A DNA stretch of 64,000 nt from Plutella xylostella (taxonomy: Eukaryota > Arthropoda > Insecta > Lepidoptera > Plutellidae): positions 4,784,001 to 4,848,000 of the forward strand of contig NC_063992.1 in NCBI RefSeq assembly GCF_932276165.1, in the 5' to 3' direction. Under the pieces are notes generated by a model, which was not told the DNA's origin, did no database searches, and saw nothing but the letters and a program-made list of their open reading frames with translations. A program made the translations under genes and the position numbers. This document shows, one piece after another, positions 1-11,631 of the stretch. Within the stretch, counting starts at the first letter, position 1; every line of letters starts with the position of its first letter.

Positions 1-828
1 TATAGATCATAATTATTATTATACATAAAGTTAGTAGACAGGTCGTCAATCCATTGCCAATTGTTAATTAAATTAGATTTTTACCTAAAAATCATTTGTT
101 TTCACTGAATAGCCTTTATACTAGTGACCTACTTACTTTCATACACGCACATATTTATTTATATACAATAACATAATTTAAATTAACACGTAACATGCGG
201 AGAGCACTTAAATTTATTATGTAGGTAATCATCAATTCATCGGATCAACCACTATTTTCCGAAATTTCTGGTTAAATGAATCATTAAGTATCTACTTTAA
301 AAAATGTGTATTTACAGATAAAATATGGTATTTAGTACCTAATGATTTCACGCTAAATTAATCTGAAAATCGATTATTATAAGTAAATATGATTTCATTT
401 GACGCTGTAAATTAGTACACCTTACTTCGTCATCTATAGTAGTTAATTTGTCATCTAGGAAGTTAGTCCTTATTTCCTTAGTCTTAGTTCCGAGTTTTAT
501 AAAAATTTAATCCTTAAATTCATTGCAGATTGCAGCTATGTTTTACTTAAATTACGGAAATCTAGACTGTAAATCCTAAATGAAGGTATACTTAAAAGGG
601 GAATTGGTGTTCTCGATTTCGAAAAAAAGTAAATCCGTTCAATATGAAATGGAGCTCGAGAATGGAACTCCACCCGATCAGATATCACAATAAGTGCAGG
701 TTGTACACAAACAAAATAACGCGGTGCTATTGTGAGCATAAACGAAAATATCGATTTTATCCAACTTCTTTTGTGACGCGTCTATACTGAAGGGCCGACC
801 TATTTGTGAACCAGGCAAACAGCACGTC
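1..828. other. AT-rich intergenic DNA
   Basis: No open frame with coding character, no tandem array and no terminal inverted repeat was recognised here. The short open frames on the minus strand have no family motif. Confidence 0.5.
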
Positions 829-833
829 CCTGG

Positions 834-1021
834 GGGGTCACTACAGAAGTCGAACGAACGAGAGCTGTAATGCCATCGGTGCGCTTAGAAAATTAGATAG
901 AGTCGTTGTTAGCCAAGCACACTGAAGTGCTGAGCTAACTAAGACTGTATCTCGTGGTGTGACCCATGACAATTGCGTGAGAAATCTCGATCGTTGGTTT
1001 TTCGAGTTCTGTAGTGACCCC
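834..1021. mobile_element. 188-bp MITE with GGGGTCACTACAGAA ends
   Basis: The ends are inverted copies (GGGGTCACTACAGAA on the left, its complement on the right). They are flanked by the direct repeat CCTGG at 829-833 and 1022-1026, read as a 5-bp target duplication. A smaller imperfect hairpin (GTTAG..AGCAC / GTGCT..CTAAC) lies near the middle. No coding capacity. The superfamily is not assigned: five bases fits Transib-like insertion, but the ends do not start with the usual CAC. Confidence 0.6.
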
Positions 1022-1026
1022 CCTGG

Positions 1027-1871
1027 ACGACCGATTTGAAGATCATAGAGCAAGGGGCTCTGCGCTCCTAGTAATGAATCACGCTTTGTTTAGAGATTTG
1101 AGTAATTAAGGATTTCCCGCTGAGGCCGACAATTTGAAAGGCCCTCTGTCAGTTGTCACCAGCTCGGCTGGTGTGATATTATAACCTCGAATAGTGACCC
1201 GGGATCGCTAGGGTTATTCACAGTGTATGCGTCAGCTTTGATAGGTAAACCCTCCGTTATATAGTAACTTTATTTAAGTAGGTTGCATAAGTAATAACCG
1301 TGTTTGTATTTTTGTATACATACTTCACTGTTGGAGAGTATTTTTTGTCAATCACTTTAGTAAATATGTTTTTACTTAAATTCTTTTTATAAGTTTTTTT
1401 TTTTATTTGTTGGGCAAGTTCTAAAATTTATTACAAGTTATTAAGTACTTAACTTAGCTTGATAAAATTTAATTTAATTAAGTAGGTAAGTATAATAAAA
1501 AATCACGGTTAGTAAATATTTTTAATCATAAGTATATAATTAGAAGGAAGTTTCAAAGTTGTTTAATTGCAGGCTAACTTTGAGAAGCCTCCTGGAAATT
1601 TACCATAATTAACAGTTGATGAAGGTAAGTTAAGTATCCCAAATAACAAGTACCCTCAGTAAAAAATAACTATAGACAGAATTCTCCAAATGTTGATACG
1701 TGCCGTAGATTTTTTCAGTGAAGGCAGATTTTTTGCTTATAGCAGTGCACGCTTGTTCAGCGTGGTTTTTTGACCACGTAGTTAAATATTTTGAGGGTGT
1801 AATTTACCGTCAAGCTCTGTTGATAGCAGTTTCTTTTTTCAATATACGTACACATGGATTCACGTAAAATT
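1027..1871. other. Intergenic DNA, nothing recognised
   Basis: AT-rich sequence between two DNA elements. No gene, repeat array or RNA motif was seen. Confidence 0.45.
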
Positions 1872-1873
1872 TA

Positions 1874-3752
1874 AGGTAAATGTCCCAGTAGTTGACACAA
1901 TAGTGGCAATAACAAAAACGTTGTTAGGGAAAAACTTTTTTTACGAAATCAGGCGGTAACTAAGTAATAAAATTTGGTAAATCAGTCTTCTATCTAAATT
2001 ATCTCCTTACAATCAAGTATCTAATTAAACGTTTTTTACTATTTTCCGAGAAAATTCAAACAGTCTCAAAATGTACCTATAATTGATAGGAAATTTTTCA
2101 CTTCGCTCAGTAATTGACAAAGCAGTTTTACATTCTGTGTACCAGTAATTGATATGAAGTCATCAACAAAAAAAAAATAAAAAAATACAAAGTACCTATT
2201 AACAATGTGCCATAGCAAAAATAAAGTAATTTTCATACATAAAAACACTGAACATTTTACACGTCTTCGCAACATATTTTACGCATTAACGTTGTTATTA
2301 TAATGAGACCTTATGAAATTCACCATACAAAATAAGCATTATATAACAGTTTAAATGTTTATTAGGAAAAAACAATCATTTAAACTTCTTATACAAATCA
2401 ATAAATTCTAGAAAATATATTATAGTATAGTCATCACTCTCGAGATCATCCGTACTATCATGAGGAGGCACCCACTTTTCGGCTTCACTTTCACTTGTAG
2501 AATATAATTAAACTTTTTTCTTATTTCCGAAAATATCTGTTTTCTTTTTCACTGTAGTTTCCTTGGCTTTAGATTTATCCATTTCTCGTTTCTTCTTTCG
2601 TCTTAATCGTTCTTATTCGTCCGTCTTTCTCCATTATCATTCTTATTATTTTCTTCCTGTATTTCCACATCATCTTCGCTTGAAGAATCAAACAATACTT
2701 TTTTGGTCATTTGCAAGGCGTCTAGATTCTGTTGTGCTGCAGTTTTATTTGCTAAATTCTTTTCTTGTTTAATCTTCATGGCTTCATCTTCTTCTCTTTT
2801 TTCTTTGTCTTTCTTCAGCTGGTTTTTCTTTCGGTTCTATTTTTTTTTTCCTTTGCCATGCTTAATATCTCCTTAACTATGGTGTTTTCTTGCGCTGGCG
2901 ATAAAAAAGTTTTTGGACCCATACGCCAGTCAAGTGGAGTCTTACCGTTCACTTTATAAGCATAATATAAAGTACATTGTATTTAAGGGCTGCAGCAGCT
3001 ATTGGTAAACCAGATTTTACCTCTTCATAAGCTCGTAGCATTGAATCCTCACTATAAGCAAGCATTTTAACTTTAATTGGTGGCATCTTATCAAATTATA
3101 GTACCAGCAACGAAAATTTTATTGTAATTAATAATGTGTATAACCAATAGTTGATAGCTAGATGACCAGTACTTGATACCCTATCAAGTACTCGACCCGT
3201 GCAATATTTTCAACCCAGAAATAAACATAGACAAATTTTATTGTATTGTGACCCTTACACCTTTGATATTACGAGCAAATTAAAAAAATAGTTTTGACCT
3301 ATTACTTGATAGGGGGTATCAATTACTAGGTATTTGGGTTTTTCTTGTTCTAATAGATGATACTCGTCACAAACAAGTAAATATAATAAAAATTGCTAAA
3401 ATAAGCATGAACCAGCGAAGTTACTTTACATGCAAAGGTAATAAAAACAATACTTACCCGTAAAACGCCATAAATCAACTGCAATATCGTACTGGCGAAC
3501 ACTCCTAGCTTAGTTATTCAATTAACGAAACACAAGTAAACGCGTTGATGCAAACGGCTGCACGGGAAAAAAATTGTAACTTGAAATTGAATCGATGCAG
3601 GATACTCACACTTTGGTTTTCAATTTAACAGACTTCAAAGTTCAAATATTGATAGGAGTGCGTTTAAAAACTGAATTAGTTTTCTTATTGTTCAACCATA
3701 AAGTTGAAACTATCAATTACTGGGACCCTATCAACTACAGGGACATTTACCT
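1874..3752 (-). mobile_element. pogo-like DNA transposon, decayed
   Basis: Ends are inverted copies of about 25 bases beginning AGGTAAATGTCCC, flanked by TA at 1872-1873 and 3753-3754, as expected for the Tc1/mariner/pogo superfamily. The body encodes a pogo/psq-type DNA-binding domain on the minus strand (2376-3086) but lacks the catalytic core, so it is a deletion derivative. Its non-coding parts carry at least ten dispersed copies, in both orientations, of a short word close to AGTAATTGATA (near 1889, 2074, 2109, 2141, 3147, 3166, 3180, 3298, 3318, 3711, 3728). Such repeats are plausible transposase-binding sites. Confidence 0.7.
2376..3086 (-). pseudogene. pogo-type transposase, HTH_psq domain joined to acidic tail
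   Basis: Reading from the ATG at 3086, the protein opens with MPPIKVKMLAYSEDSMLRAY and continues through a helix-turn-helix of the psq type (EEVKSGLPIAAAALKYNV, then PLDWRMGPK and an LSPAQENTIVKEIL segment). This is the usual N-terminus of pogo/Tigger-like transposases. The frame then shifts repeatedly through a lysine/glutamate-rich stretch and ends in an acidic tail (SESEAEKWVPPHDSTDDLES) that resembles the C-terminus of the same family. The whole DDE catalytic region between these parts is missing. The frameshifts and internal deletion make it inactive. The nearby plus-strand open frames are shadows of this relic. Confidence 0.65.
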
Positions 3753-4100
3753 TAAATATCGCCAAACTGAAATGCTAAAATCACTGACAAAAGGAAACAA
3801 CGGTCATTTATGTTTTAGATGGTGTCATTTACGTGACATATACTTACAACAAATAACATTGTACAGACCTATATCCCCATTTAGGACGTGTTACATTTCT
3901 GAGTAGAATGATTGTGTTGTGTTACTTGTGTTATGATTTAACATGAATAGTTTTGTATCCATTCGTCAACCCTAATAAAACCAAAGGTTTTCATGTTTAC
4001 AGTTTCAACTTGGTTTATTTACATTTAATAAAACGAAACGCGTGTACTGAAACAATATGATAGAAAAATTAGAGCAACGAACAGACCTACAAATAACAAT

Positions 4101-4255
4101 TTATATACATCATCATCATCAGCCAATAATCATCCACTGCTGGACATAGGCCTCTCCCAAGGAGCGCCACAACACTCGGTCCTCGGCCTTCCTCATCCAA
4201 CCACTGCCGGCTACCCACCTAAGGTCGTCAGTCCAGCGGGCAGGAGGGCATTAAT
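4101..4255 (-). mobile_element. RTE-like LINE 3' end fragment
   Basis: A CATCATCATCATCAGCC start followed by CACTGCTGGACATAGGCCTC is the reverse-strand form of the 3' end of common lepidopteran RTE-type LINEs, which end in a GAT/ATG repeat. The left edge is the element's 3' tail. Only the last ~150 bases are present, a typical 5' truncation. Confidence 0.6.
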
Positions 4256-5561
4256 ACACATAGGTATACATAATAATATACACGATTGTTACACATTCAA
4301 CCTTCCCCCTTTTCGTCTTCTAGTGGTAAAATAAGCGTAGAATTAAGACACTGTACGCTACGAATTATGCTCATTGTTCTTACAAAATCAAACTGGCATA
4401 AATTTTAGGTGAGTCAAATAAATTTTCATCTCATCGTTATGGTATCACGAATGCTGTGCTTGTGGTGAATGTTGTCGTAATTAAATTATTTTGAGTGGAT
4501 GTTGCCACTAGAGGGAGTTCTCATAATGCCTTATTTACCTACGAGAAATGCTGTGGGGGGATCATGTAAAGCTAACTTCTGCGAGCTTTTATATTTTATA
4601 ATTAAACAAGCAACTTCTAAAAGGGTTTCACTAAAAGCTTAAGTGTCTTCTGTATGTTTTATGACATCGTCTTAGCGTAAAACATAAAATATATTTATAA
4701 TTACCTCGTTGGTGGAATATAAATATGGGTAAGTACTGTATTTTATTATTAAAATTGTCCGTTCCTTGCCTTGGGTTTAAATTTTTTCGTTCGGTAAATA
4801 ATAATTTATAATAGTTCTAACATTTTGCATGTTATGATGCATGATTTTATAATACTCTCTCTCTGAGCATGTTTGTTTGTTTATTGGTTTGACTTTTTTT
4901 ACTTAACAACCGCCGCTCTACTCTACTCTTTTTATTTGGGAGAAGATAGTAGCAGAGCTGAAGTTAAGGTAAGAGTGGTAATATGCTAAGTTCGCGTGAA
5001 AAAGTCCGTTCAAAACATAATAATATCTACAGTTCCTATCCATAACATTACGTATTCGGGCCGCAGAGTAAGCAACTCGCGAAATGCAAATTAAACGCTA
5101 AGCTTAATTGCTTCTTTTTAAAACGCATTCTGAATGAAATACCAAAGCGTTTGAAGTACTCGCTAAACACGAGAGGAAAAATGATCACTGAAACACAACT
5201 ATAGCTTTATAGATCGACAGAAAACTCTGAAGGACCCTAATAAACTCGGTAAGAAAGGGGACATTAATGAACGCCCATCTTTTTTCAGCACTTGTTGCGT
5301 CATGTCTTTTCTCTTTCCCTTACAAGTATTTTTCGGTCCTTATTGCAGTAATAAAAGGTCACGAGGGACTTAAACTGAAAAAGGTTACGCGTTAAACGTG
5401 TTTACGTTTAGGATGGCCGGGATCGCCGCGAGAAGGATGAGCTGGTAATGTTGCATTAAGATGTCATATAAAACGCCATTTGCAGTAAAACTTTGTTGCG
5501 GTTAGTTATCGTGGTCATAGAATAAATTATTCTAAATTTATGTATTGTAAGTAGGAAATCC
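4256..5561. other. Intergenic DNA, nothing recognised
   Basis: No coding region, inverted repeat or tandem array was recognised in about 1.3 kb of AT-rich sequence. Confidence 0.45.
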
Positions 5562-5728
5562 TTTTCTATTTAATCTGTAGTGGGCTGTAAGTAGCTACAT
5601 GCACCTAGTTCATTCGAAGGTAAGCAGTGTGCATATTCGTATCTCTTAAACTGCCGACGTAAGATTAGACCACTTCCAACCAACCAGTGGTCCTCTGCGG
5701 GTTGGTGTTATATCATTTATTTCCAATG
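5562..5728 (-). mobile_element. Truncated tRNA-derived SINE (family 2)
   Basis: This matches the 3' half of the complete SINE at 9343-9705 in the same orientation: shared words include the TGTAAGTA..TGCACCT block, TAAACTGCC and CTGCGGGTTGGTG. The tRNA-like head with A and B boxes is absent, so the copy is 5'-truncated. Confidence 0.6.
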
Positions 5729-5775
5729 TACTAGGATGAAGTGAGTGTTCATACTTTATATGTATCTAAGATTAA

Positions 5776-5920
5776 GGCCGTGTTTCACAATGTCCGGTTA
5801 GTAACTACCCGTGAGATAAAAGACATGCTGTCACTCTGTTATTATTTTTTTGACGGTGACAGCATGTATTTTATTCCACAGGTACAGGTAGCCACTAACC
5901 AGACATTGTGAAACAGGCCC
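5776..5920. mobile_element. Foldback MITE, TTTCACAATGTC family (copy 1)
   Basis: A 145-bp near-palindrome. The left arm (GGCCGTGTTTCACAATGTCC) and right arm (complement of GGGCCTGTTTCACAATGTCT) pair over ~60 bases, including GACATGCTGTCAC near the loop. TAA flanks both sides (5773-5775, 5921-5923). Related fragments are at 30283-30367 and 34880-35185. A TAA duplication with GG-starting ends suggests a PIF/Harbinger-type origin. Confidence 0.7.
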
Positions 5921-5923
5921 TAA

Positions 5924-6522
5924 GTATAATTAAAAAAACTTTGACGTTTCAAACAACATGTTAAATTCAAACCGATGAGATCGAAGTCAAACAAAGAGAG
6001 CGACTAAGTAATAGGTGTTCGGAATCAGAGGTTTATCTCGTATACAGCGCTGGCACCAATATCCACGGTGTTTGATCTGAGTCGTATAAATTACGGCCAG
6101 TTTCTCCTATAACTGCGAGTTTACTTAGGATTGTAGTTGGAGCCAGTGGAACGTAGATTAAACCTGCAATTCTAGCTTTTATATAATTAAAAATAGAAAA
6201 GAATGGATTTATTTGAAATCACAAACAAGACAAACAGATTTACAAACAGTAACAATATACATTCAGATGTACACCTAAAGTCGTATTTAATATTATTTAT
6301 TCTTTCCGCTTTGATATTATATAATTTAATAGTTCCAAGCGAAACAGGGAAATTTAGGATTATCATTATCAGCATTATTCTACAATATTACGCCTTTGTA
6401 CCGTACATACGCAACACCTAGCAACAGCTAAACATAAAATTAAATATTAAGTACTTGCCTAATGTTATACTAAAACGGAAACTCACTCATGGATACTATT
6501 TTAATGTAAAATCTATGGAGTA
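5924..6522. other. Intergenic DNA
   Basis: AT-rich. Overlapping open frames on both strands at 6187-6421 are of equal length and lack protein character, so they are not called. Confidence 0.4.
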
Positions 6523-6532
6523 AAATTTCTTG

Positions 6533-6800
6533 ACGACCGAATGGCGTAGTGGTTAGTGACCCTGACTACTGAGCCGATGGTCCCGGGTTCAATTCCCGGC
6601 TAGGGCAGATATTTGTTTAAACACAGATATTTGTTCTCGGGTCTTGGATGTGCCCGTAAAATAGCAATAGGCCCGCGCCCCCTATTACATTGGGACTAAC
6701 ATAACACTCTGGCGAAAAGTGGGTGCAGCAATGCACCTCTGCCTACCCCGCAAGGGAGTACATTAGTACAAGGCGTGAGTGCGTGTTTTTGTGTTTTTTT
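6533..6800 (+). mobile_element. tRNA-derived SINE (family 1), copy 1
   Basis: The head has a pol III A-box-like TGGCGTAGTGGTTAGTGACC and a B box (GGGTTCAATTCCC). It is followed by a family-specific body (GATATTTGTTTAAACACAGA, then CTCTGGCGAAAAGTGGGTGC) and a T-rich GTGCGTGTTTTTG tail. AAATTTCTTG is duplicated on both sides (6523-6532 and 6801-6810). Full-length relatives are at 55268, 57791 (reverse) and 60979. Confidence 0.88.
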
Positions 6801-6952
6801 AAATTTCTTGGGAGAATTTCCTTCACGGGAAAACGTCTGAAGGCGAATGGTAGCTCGTCGGGACAGTTAGTAGAACCAAATTTAAATCCTTTGGATGCAA
6901 TCAATGATTGAGTATTGAGTACCTATGTATACAATATACCAATATCAAGGTA

Positions 6953-7101
6953 CAGTCAGCTGCATAAGTAGCTATACACTTTTGTACCGTATCAAATTAC
7001 CTACTAAACAAAACGTCAATGTTTGAATGAATGAATAGGCAGTAGGCAGTTAGTGAGTTTGACAAGGTTCAAAAGTGTATAGCTTCTTATGCAGATGACT
7101 G
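6953..7101. mobile_element. TA-flanked MITE, CAGTCAGCTGCATAAG family (copy 1)
   Basis: Inverted ends CAGTCAGCTGCATAAGTAGC / complement, flanked by TA at 6951-6952 and 7102-7103. The arms extend to a TATACACTTTTG block on each side. A second copy is at 10590-10722. This is mariner-type non-autonomous DNA. Confidence 0.75.
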
Positions 7102-7639
7102 TACAACTACTGCTTCCTGCTTTTCATTTGCTCTTCCCTTATCAGACCTGCATCTCCTCCAGTCAGAGTCAATTTGCCCAGCTCCTAAACCTCTTAAAGT
7201 ATAGTGGATCCACCCGACCGAAGGTGCGAGGGTGTTCGTGGAATAATTGATGCAGTGAAGGAAATCGACTCTGATATTGTTTGCACCCACGCGATACCAT
7301 TTCAGGACCCGTGAATGAAACGGTGGGTTACCAGTGTGTACCTAGTTGGTGGACCTAATGTTTTAGGATTTTTATTTTAATTGTTTGAGGTTTATGTACT
7401 CTTTTGCAGGAAATATAAGATTAAGTTAACATGTTATTCATGGTGTCAGTGAATTCACACGCACATTTTTTTTTATTAGCGCTGCCTAAAAGCAGCGTAC
7501 CTTACAATTATTTCTCCAAATATCCTGCATATTTACACTAACACACTTTTTCTCCAGGAAAAGCGCGAACTTTCCTCCCTCCAGTCCAACTTTATTAGCC
7601 TGAATCTTATTTTAACCTAATAATAAACAGAAAAGGTGA

Positions 7640-7861
7640 TCGGAGCCCAATACACGGGGTCGTATTTAGAAGTGGGCGGGGAACGGCGGGGGTTCAGTCT
7701 GCCGCCACTCGCCGGCCGGCGCGGTCTGCGCTCCGAACAAGCGATCAACTTGACGCGATCCTCGGAACACGGATAACGCACGAAAGTTTCACGTGACCAG
7801 TGCAAGAAAAAAGAAACAAATGAAATGGCGGCTGCGTCGGGATTTGAGTGTCGGAGTTGAG
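7640..7861 (+). promoter_or_regulatory. CpG-rich candidate promoter and first exon
   Basis: This is a sharp GC-rich, CpG-rich block in AT-rich surroundings. An arthropod initiator match, TTCAGTC, puts +1 at 7696, and GGTCTG lies exactly at +28 to +33, matching four of five DPE positions. A possible donor, GAG|GTATTT, follows at 7862. No long frame starts here, so the putative exon would be 5' untranslated. It might belong to the gene whose exon lies at 29.86 kb on the same strand, but nothing in the sequence proves the link. A CpG-rich transposon end is the main alternative. Confidence 0.35.
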
Positions 7862-7900
7862 GTATTTTTTTAATGATTAATGATTTTATTATTTGAATAA

Positions 7901-8039
7901 GTGCCAATTTCTCCATTCTCAGTTAGAGCGTAACCAGGGAGTAGTGGTTAACTATTGACACATCTGTCATATGGAGATGACGTTTAATTTATAAATCAAT
8001 CCCTGTCGGTTAGATAACCGACAATAGAGAAATTGGCAC
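7901..8039. mobile_element. MITE, GTGCCAATTTCTCCAT family (copy 1)
   Basis: Inverted ends GTGCCAATTTCTC / GAGAAATTGGCAC, TAA on both sides (7898-7900, 8040-8042). It lies 40 bases after the CpG-rich block. The second copy, at 53516-53666, shares the internal words GTTAGATAACCGAC and GACAGATGTGTCA. Confidence 0.75.
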
Positions 8040-8042
8040 TAA

Positions 8043-9329
8043 GTGTCTATTTATTTTAAAATGCGAATTGACGCTAGGTTTATGCTTGTTCGAATTTGCT
8101 TACTGTACAAAATATACCTATAACAATAAATATCTACTTTACCAATAGTTAATAATACAATATGAAATAATACATAGGTACTCGTAGTATTATCCATCAC
8201 CACCCCTGCCATCTTAAGGTAAAAAAATACAATCCACTAAGAAATAAATTGAATAAGAATCAATTTCCAAAGCTTCCATTTTACCCTTTTTTCTGCAACT
8301 TTGCCCGAGCAACCACCGGAATTTACATAAATCGCTTACCGTATTATAAAGAGCGGATGAAAAGTGAAAGAAACTTACGCCAACTAGACTTCCGATTGTG
8401 ATAAAGGTAATAGCTAGTTTGCAATCATTTTTATACCTTTCGCAAGTATAATTATGTCCCAGGCAGCTGTACTACTCAATACTCATATCTGAATTAAACC
8501 ATACACGATCATCATCAGCCAATGAATTCCCGTTATGAATTCAAAATCAAATATCACAGTATCAAAATTAATTGCAAATGGTCACTATTAATGTTATAGT
8601 ATGAAAAACCACGGCGGAGGCGTTGTGGGTGAGATGTTAAATTGTCTTCCTGATATAATAATAGAATATGTGGAGACATCTCACACACGGATATCCGATC
8701 CCAAACTAGACAGAGCCAGTAATATGGATATTGGACTCCTGATATATCCTTCATAGTCATCTCTACACTCTACATTCAGCCCCTCAAGTTAGTTTTATTT
8801 ATTTGGGAACAGCTTAGAATACTACTAATTAATATAAAGATTACTTTTAACACTCACGCCTACAAAGTAAGCATCAGATTATCCTATAAGTAATCGTCCA
8901 CTGCCATACATAAACTACTCATTCAATCCTTCACCGTTAAAGTATCAACTAAAATAGGCAAGTGCACCTTTGTTTGTGTTTGTTATGGTGCCCGTGCCCG
9001 AATCTAGGGAGTCTAAGAGACTATAGTATAGGGAATTTATCGAGCCTTCTCGAGTGACGTATAAGTATAAACTATGCATACCTTATACCATAGAATAACA
9101 AGTACAGTAGTACTAGTACTCGTTATTCACACACCTACTCTCGACTCACTCTGTGCAGTTAGCGGTTAAAGTTAAACAGAATTAAGTTAATGTGTATGCA
9201 ATATGTATGTATTATTGTTAGTATAACCAAGCGTGTTTTAGCCACACCAACACAATTACAATTCTTAGAGAGTTGGTGACAAAGAGTAGAGCTGGACTAA
9301 GGTAAGTCACTGTGGTGAAAGAGTTAACC
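8043..9329. other. Intergenic DNA, nothing recognised
   Basis: No gene or repeat family was identified. The short reverse open frame at 8554-8760 has no recognisable motif. Confidence 0.4.
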
Positions 9330-9342
9330 AATTAGTGTACTT

Positions 9343-9705
9343 TCTATTCTATTCTATTCTATTCTCTGTGGGGGTGTAAGTACCTGCACCTGGCTCTCTC
9401 GAGTGGAACCTTTGTGCATATCCCCAAGGTCTAAACTGCCTTCCTAAGCTTGGACCATTTCCCACCACGCTGTTCCACTGCGGGTTGGTGGGTTCACATA
9501 TCTAGATGTGCTAAATCTAGATATGCAGGTTTCCTCACGATGTTTTCCTTCACCGTAAGAGCGATGGTATACATTGTACTTAAGTTAAAAGAACTCATTG
9601 GTACATGTCAGCGCCGGGATTCGAACCCGCATCTCTTGATTGAGAAGCGGGCGCTTACCCGACTGAGCTACCACCGCACCCGACTGAGCTACCACCGCAA
9701 TTAAT
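9343..9705 (-). mobile_element. tRNA-derived SINE (family 2), full length, duplicated A box
   Basis: On the minus strand the head reads GCGGTGGTAGCTCAGTCGGG (A box) and GGGTTCGAATCCC (B box), an unmistakable tRNA-like promoter. The body ends in a short-unit tail, seen on the plus strand as repeated CTATT. AATTAGTGTACTT is duplicated at 9330-9342 and 9706-9718. The first ~22 bases of the head, including the A box, are present twice in tandem at 9661-9700. This is a mobile SINE, not a functional tRNA gene. Confidence 0.88.
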
Positions 9706-9718
9706 AATTAGTGTACTT

Positions 9719-10587
9719 ATAAAATATTAGATATTGAACAGTAACATAAATACCTTCAGGTAAAATGAGGCTTGAGGCCAAGAGTTATAAAATCGAACAT
9801 AAAATGTAAGCAATGTCATATCTAAATATAATACGCACACCTACCAATCAAAAACATGATTGATCGATGACCTAGGCTATCCTCGAGCCTTGGTGATTTC
9901 CTAGAAATCATAGCCCTGCCACTCACGTGCCTAGCTATTGACATTTAAATGTGACTGCCACAAACTGACTATAACATGCAATCAGTAGGTCAGTATTTAG
10001 GTCACTTGAGGTTACCTGTGTAAGGAGCAATTTTGAGAAATAAGATACCTCAGGTCTTGAGTTCCATGGACTTAATAGACTAACATACTAAGGTAGCTAC
10101 TGCTGCCCAGGTTAGGTTTGCACTTTAATGATAGAGCCATTTGCTTTGCATATTATGTGTTCGTTAACCATTAGGTAAATTGTGGTGTGGCGTGTGTTTC
10201 TTGATAATAACAAAGATCCCACCTTATTTTTCAGCAGCAATATTAAATTGATTCCCATACATATGTCCGAGAGACCCCTTTTAAATAAACAGTAGCCAAT
10301 GCCAAGCAAAAAAAAGGTCCTAAATCCGACCTGAAATAATGAAGAAAGGTAGCGAATCACGTGTTGTAAGGCAATATAACTATTACATGGCAATAAACCA
10401 GTCGTATCCCCATGGCGCCCCGTACATTCTCATTTCCTCAAATCCCAGTCAGCAAATCCAGGCCCGACCCGCGACATCCCATTGGGACTGCAAATAGTAT
10501 TAATGTGAAATATTAGAGCTGTGCCAAACTACAACGATGTTAGGGTGAAGTCAAAACCATATAAAAATTATCAATTTTCCTGTAATG
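9719..10587. other. Intergenic DNA
   Basis: No gene or element boundary was recognised. The 93-residue reverse open frame at 10112-10393 has no motif I know. Confidence 0.35.
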
Positions 10588-10589
10588 TA

Positions 10590-10722
10590 CTGTCAGCTGC
10601 ATAAGTTGTAAATACACTTGTGAACCTTGTCAAATTAAAAGCGCCTATCAATTCATTGAAACATTGACGGTTTGTCAGTTTTACAAGGTACATACGTGTA
10701 TAGCTACTTATGCAGCTGGTCG
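10590..10722. mobile_element. TA-flanked MITE, CAGTCAGCTGCATAAG family (copy 2)
   Basis: Ends CTGTCAGCTGCATAAG and TTATGCAGCTGG are inverted and flanked by TA (10588-10589, 10723-10724). It shares the ACTTGTGAACCTTGTCAA and ACATTGACG words with copy 1 at 6953. Confidence 0.7.
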
Positions 10723-11230
10723 TACGTTTATTGTTGTCATTTTGTTATCAGGTGTAATTAATTTCACAAAAACAAAAATTTATGAACGAAATGACAGTAT
10801 CACTCTTTTGTTTTAAGGACTAAACACAATAAAACGATTGAAAGGTTATTTTTGTGGGTTTTCGATGTTATTCATGTACAAAAGCAGGCTTTACTGAGGA
10901 TTCTGGGAAACAAGCTCGCACGCAAACACAATGCCGAAAATGCGAATTTGATGCATTTTTATAATAAGGTACACACGGCAACGTCAAATGGTCGGCAGGG
11001 CACACTAACGTAGTTTATATGTGCACACTAACGTTGTCTATGTGTGCATAAACGCAGAAATCGGTTTACACACCAGTAACAAACCACACACACACACACA
11101 CAACAGCACAAACGAGTTTGCGCGTAGGCAAACGCCCGTATACCAGCTGTGACATAAAAATATCAACCGGTAGTGTTAGTGAAATAGTTATAAAATTGAT
11201 GTGAAGCAAAATTTCACTACCTGTGTCTAT

Positions 11231-11307
11231 ACACTTCGTAGCTCATTGGTAGAATGTTGGACTAATGAAACATAGGTCGTGAGTTCGAGTCCACGGATGG
11301 TTATTTT
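11231..11307 (+). other. tRNA-like module, left arm
   Basis: TAGCTCATTGG matches a pol III A box and GAGTTCGAGTCC a B box at tRNA spacing. The acceptor and anticodon stems pair poorly, so a functional tRNA gene is unlikely. A related module faces it at 12802-12872. Confidence 0.55.
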
Positions 11308-11631
11308 TATTTAACTTAATTCAAATTTTGCGTTAATTTAAACACTGTTGAGTATAAAATTAATATATTTGAAACTAACAAATGACTACAAGCTGCATAG
11401 CTGTCGACTATTTCTCTTCGCCAAAAATATATGATTCGTTCTTCATTTGAGAATTAAAACCATTCTACCCTCATACAATATGAATAAACGAAATTTGTTT
11501 TTAGTTTCAATTCACCTCTGCGTCTGCAAAGTGATTCACTTTGTGATTTGTCAATTTAATTAATTACTCTTCGCAGTCAGTATGGAAAGTCACTTAACCA
11601 TGTTCAAAAAGGCGGAGATAATCGTATTTAT

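Noticed and set aside
3595..3906. 103-residue ORF at the end of the pogo-like element
   Set aside because: It crosses the element's right border into flanking DNA and has no conserved motif.
7087..7290. Reverse ORF next to the MITE at 6953
   Set aside because: It starts in intergenic DNA and runs into the MITE arm; no family resemblance.
9600..9700. A possible tRNA gene on the minus strand
   Set aside because: A and B boxes are strong, but the sequence continues into a SINE body with a tail and target duplications. The head is also duplicated.
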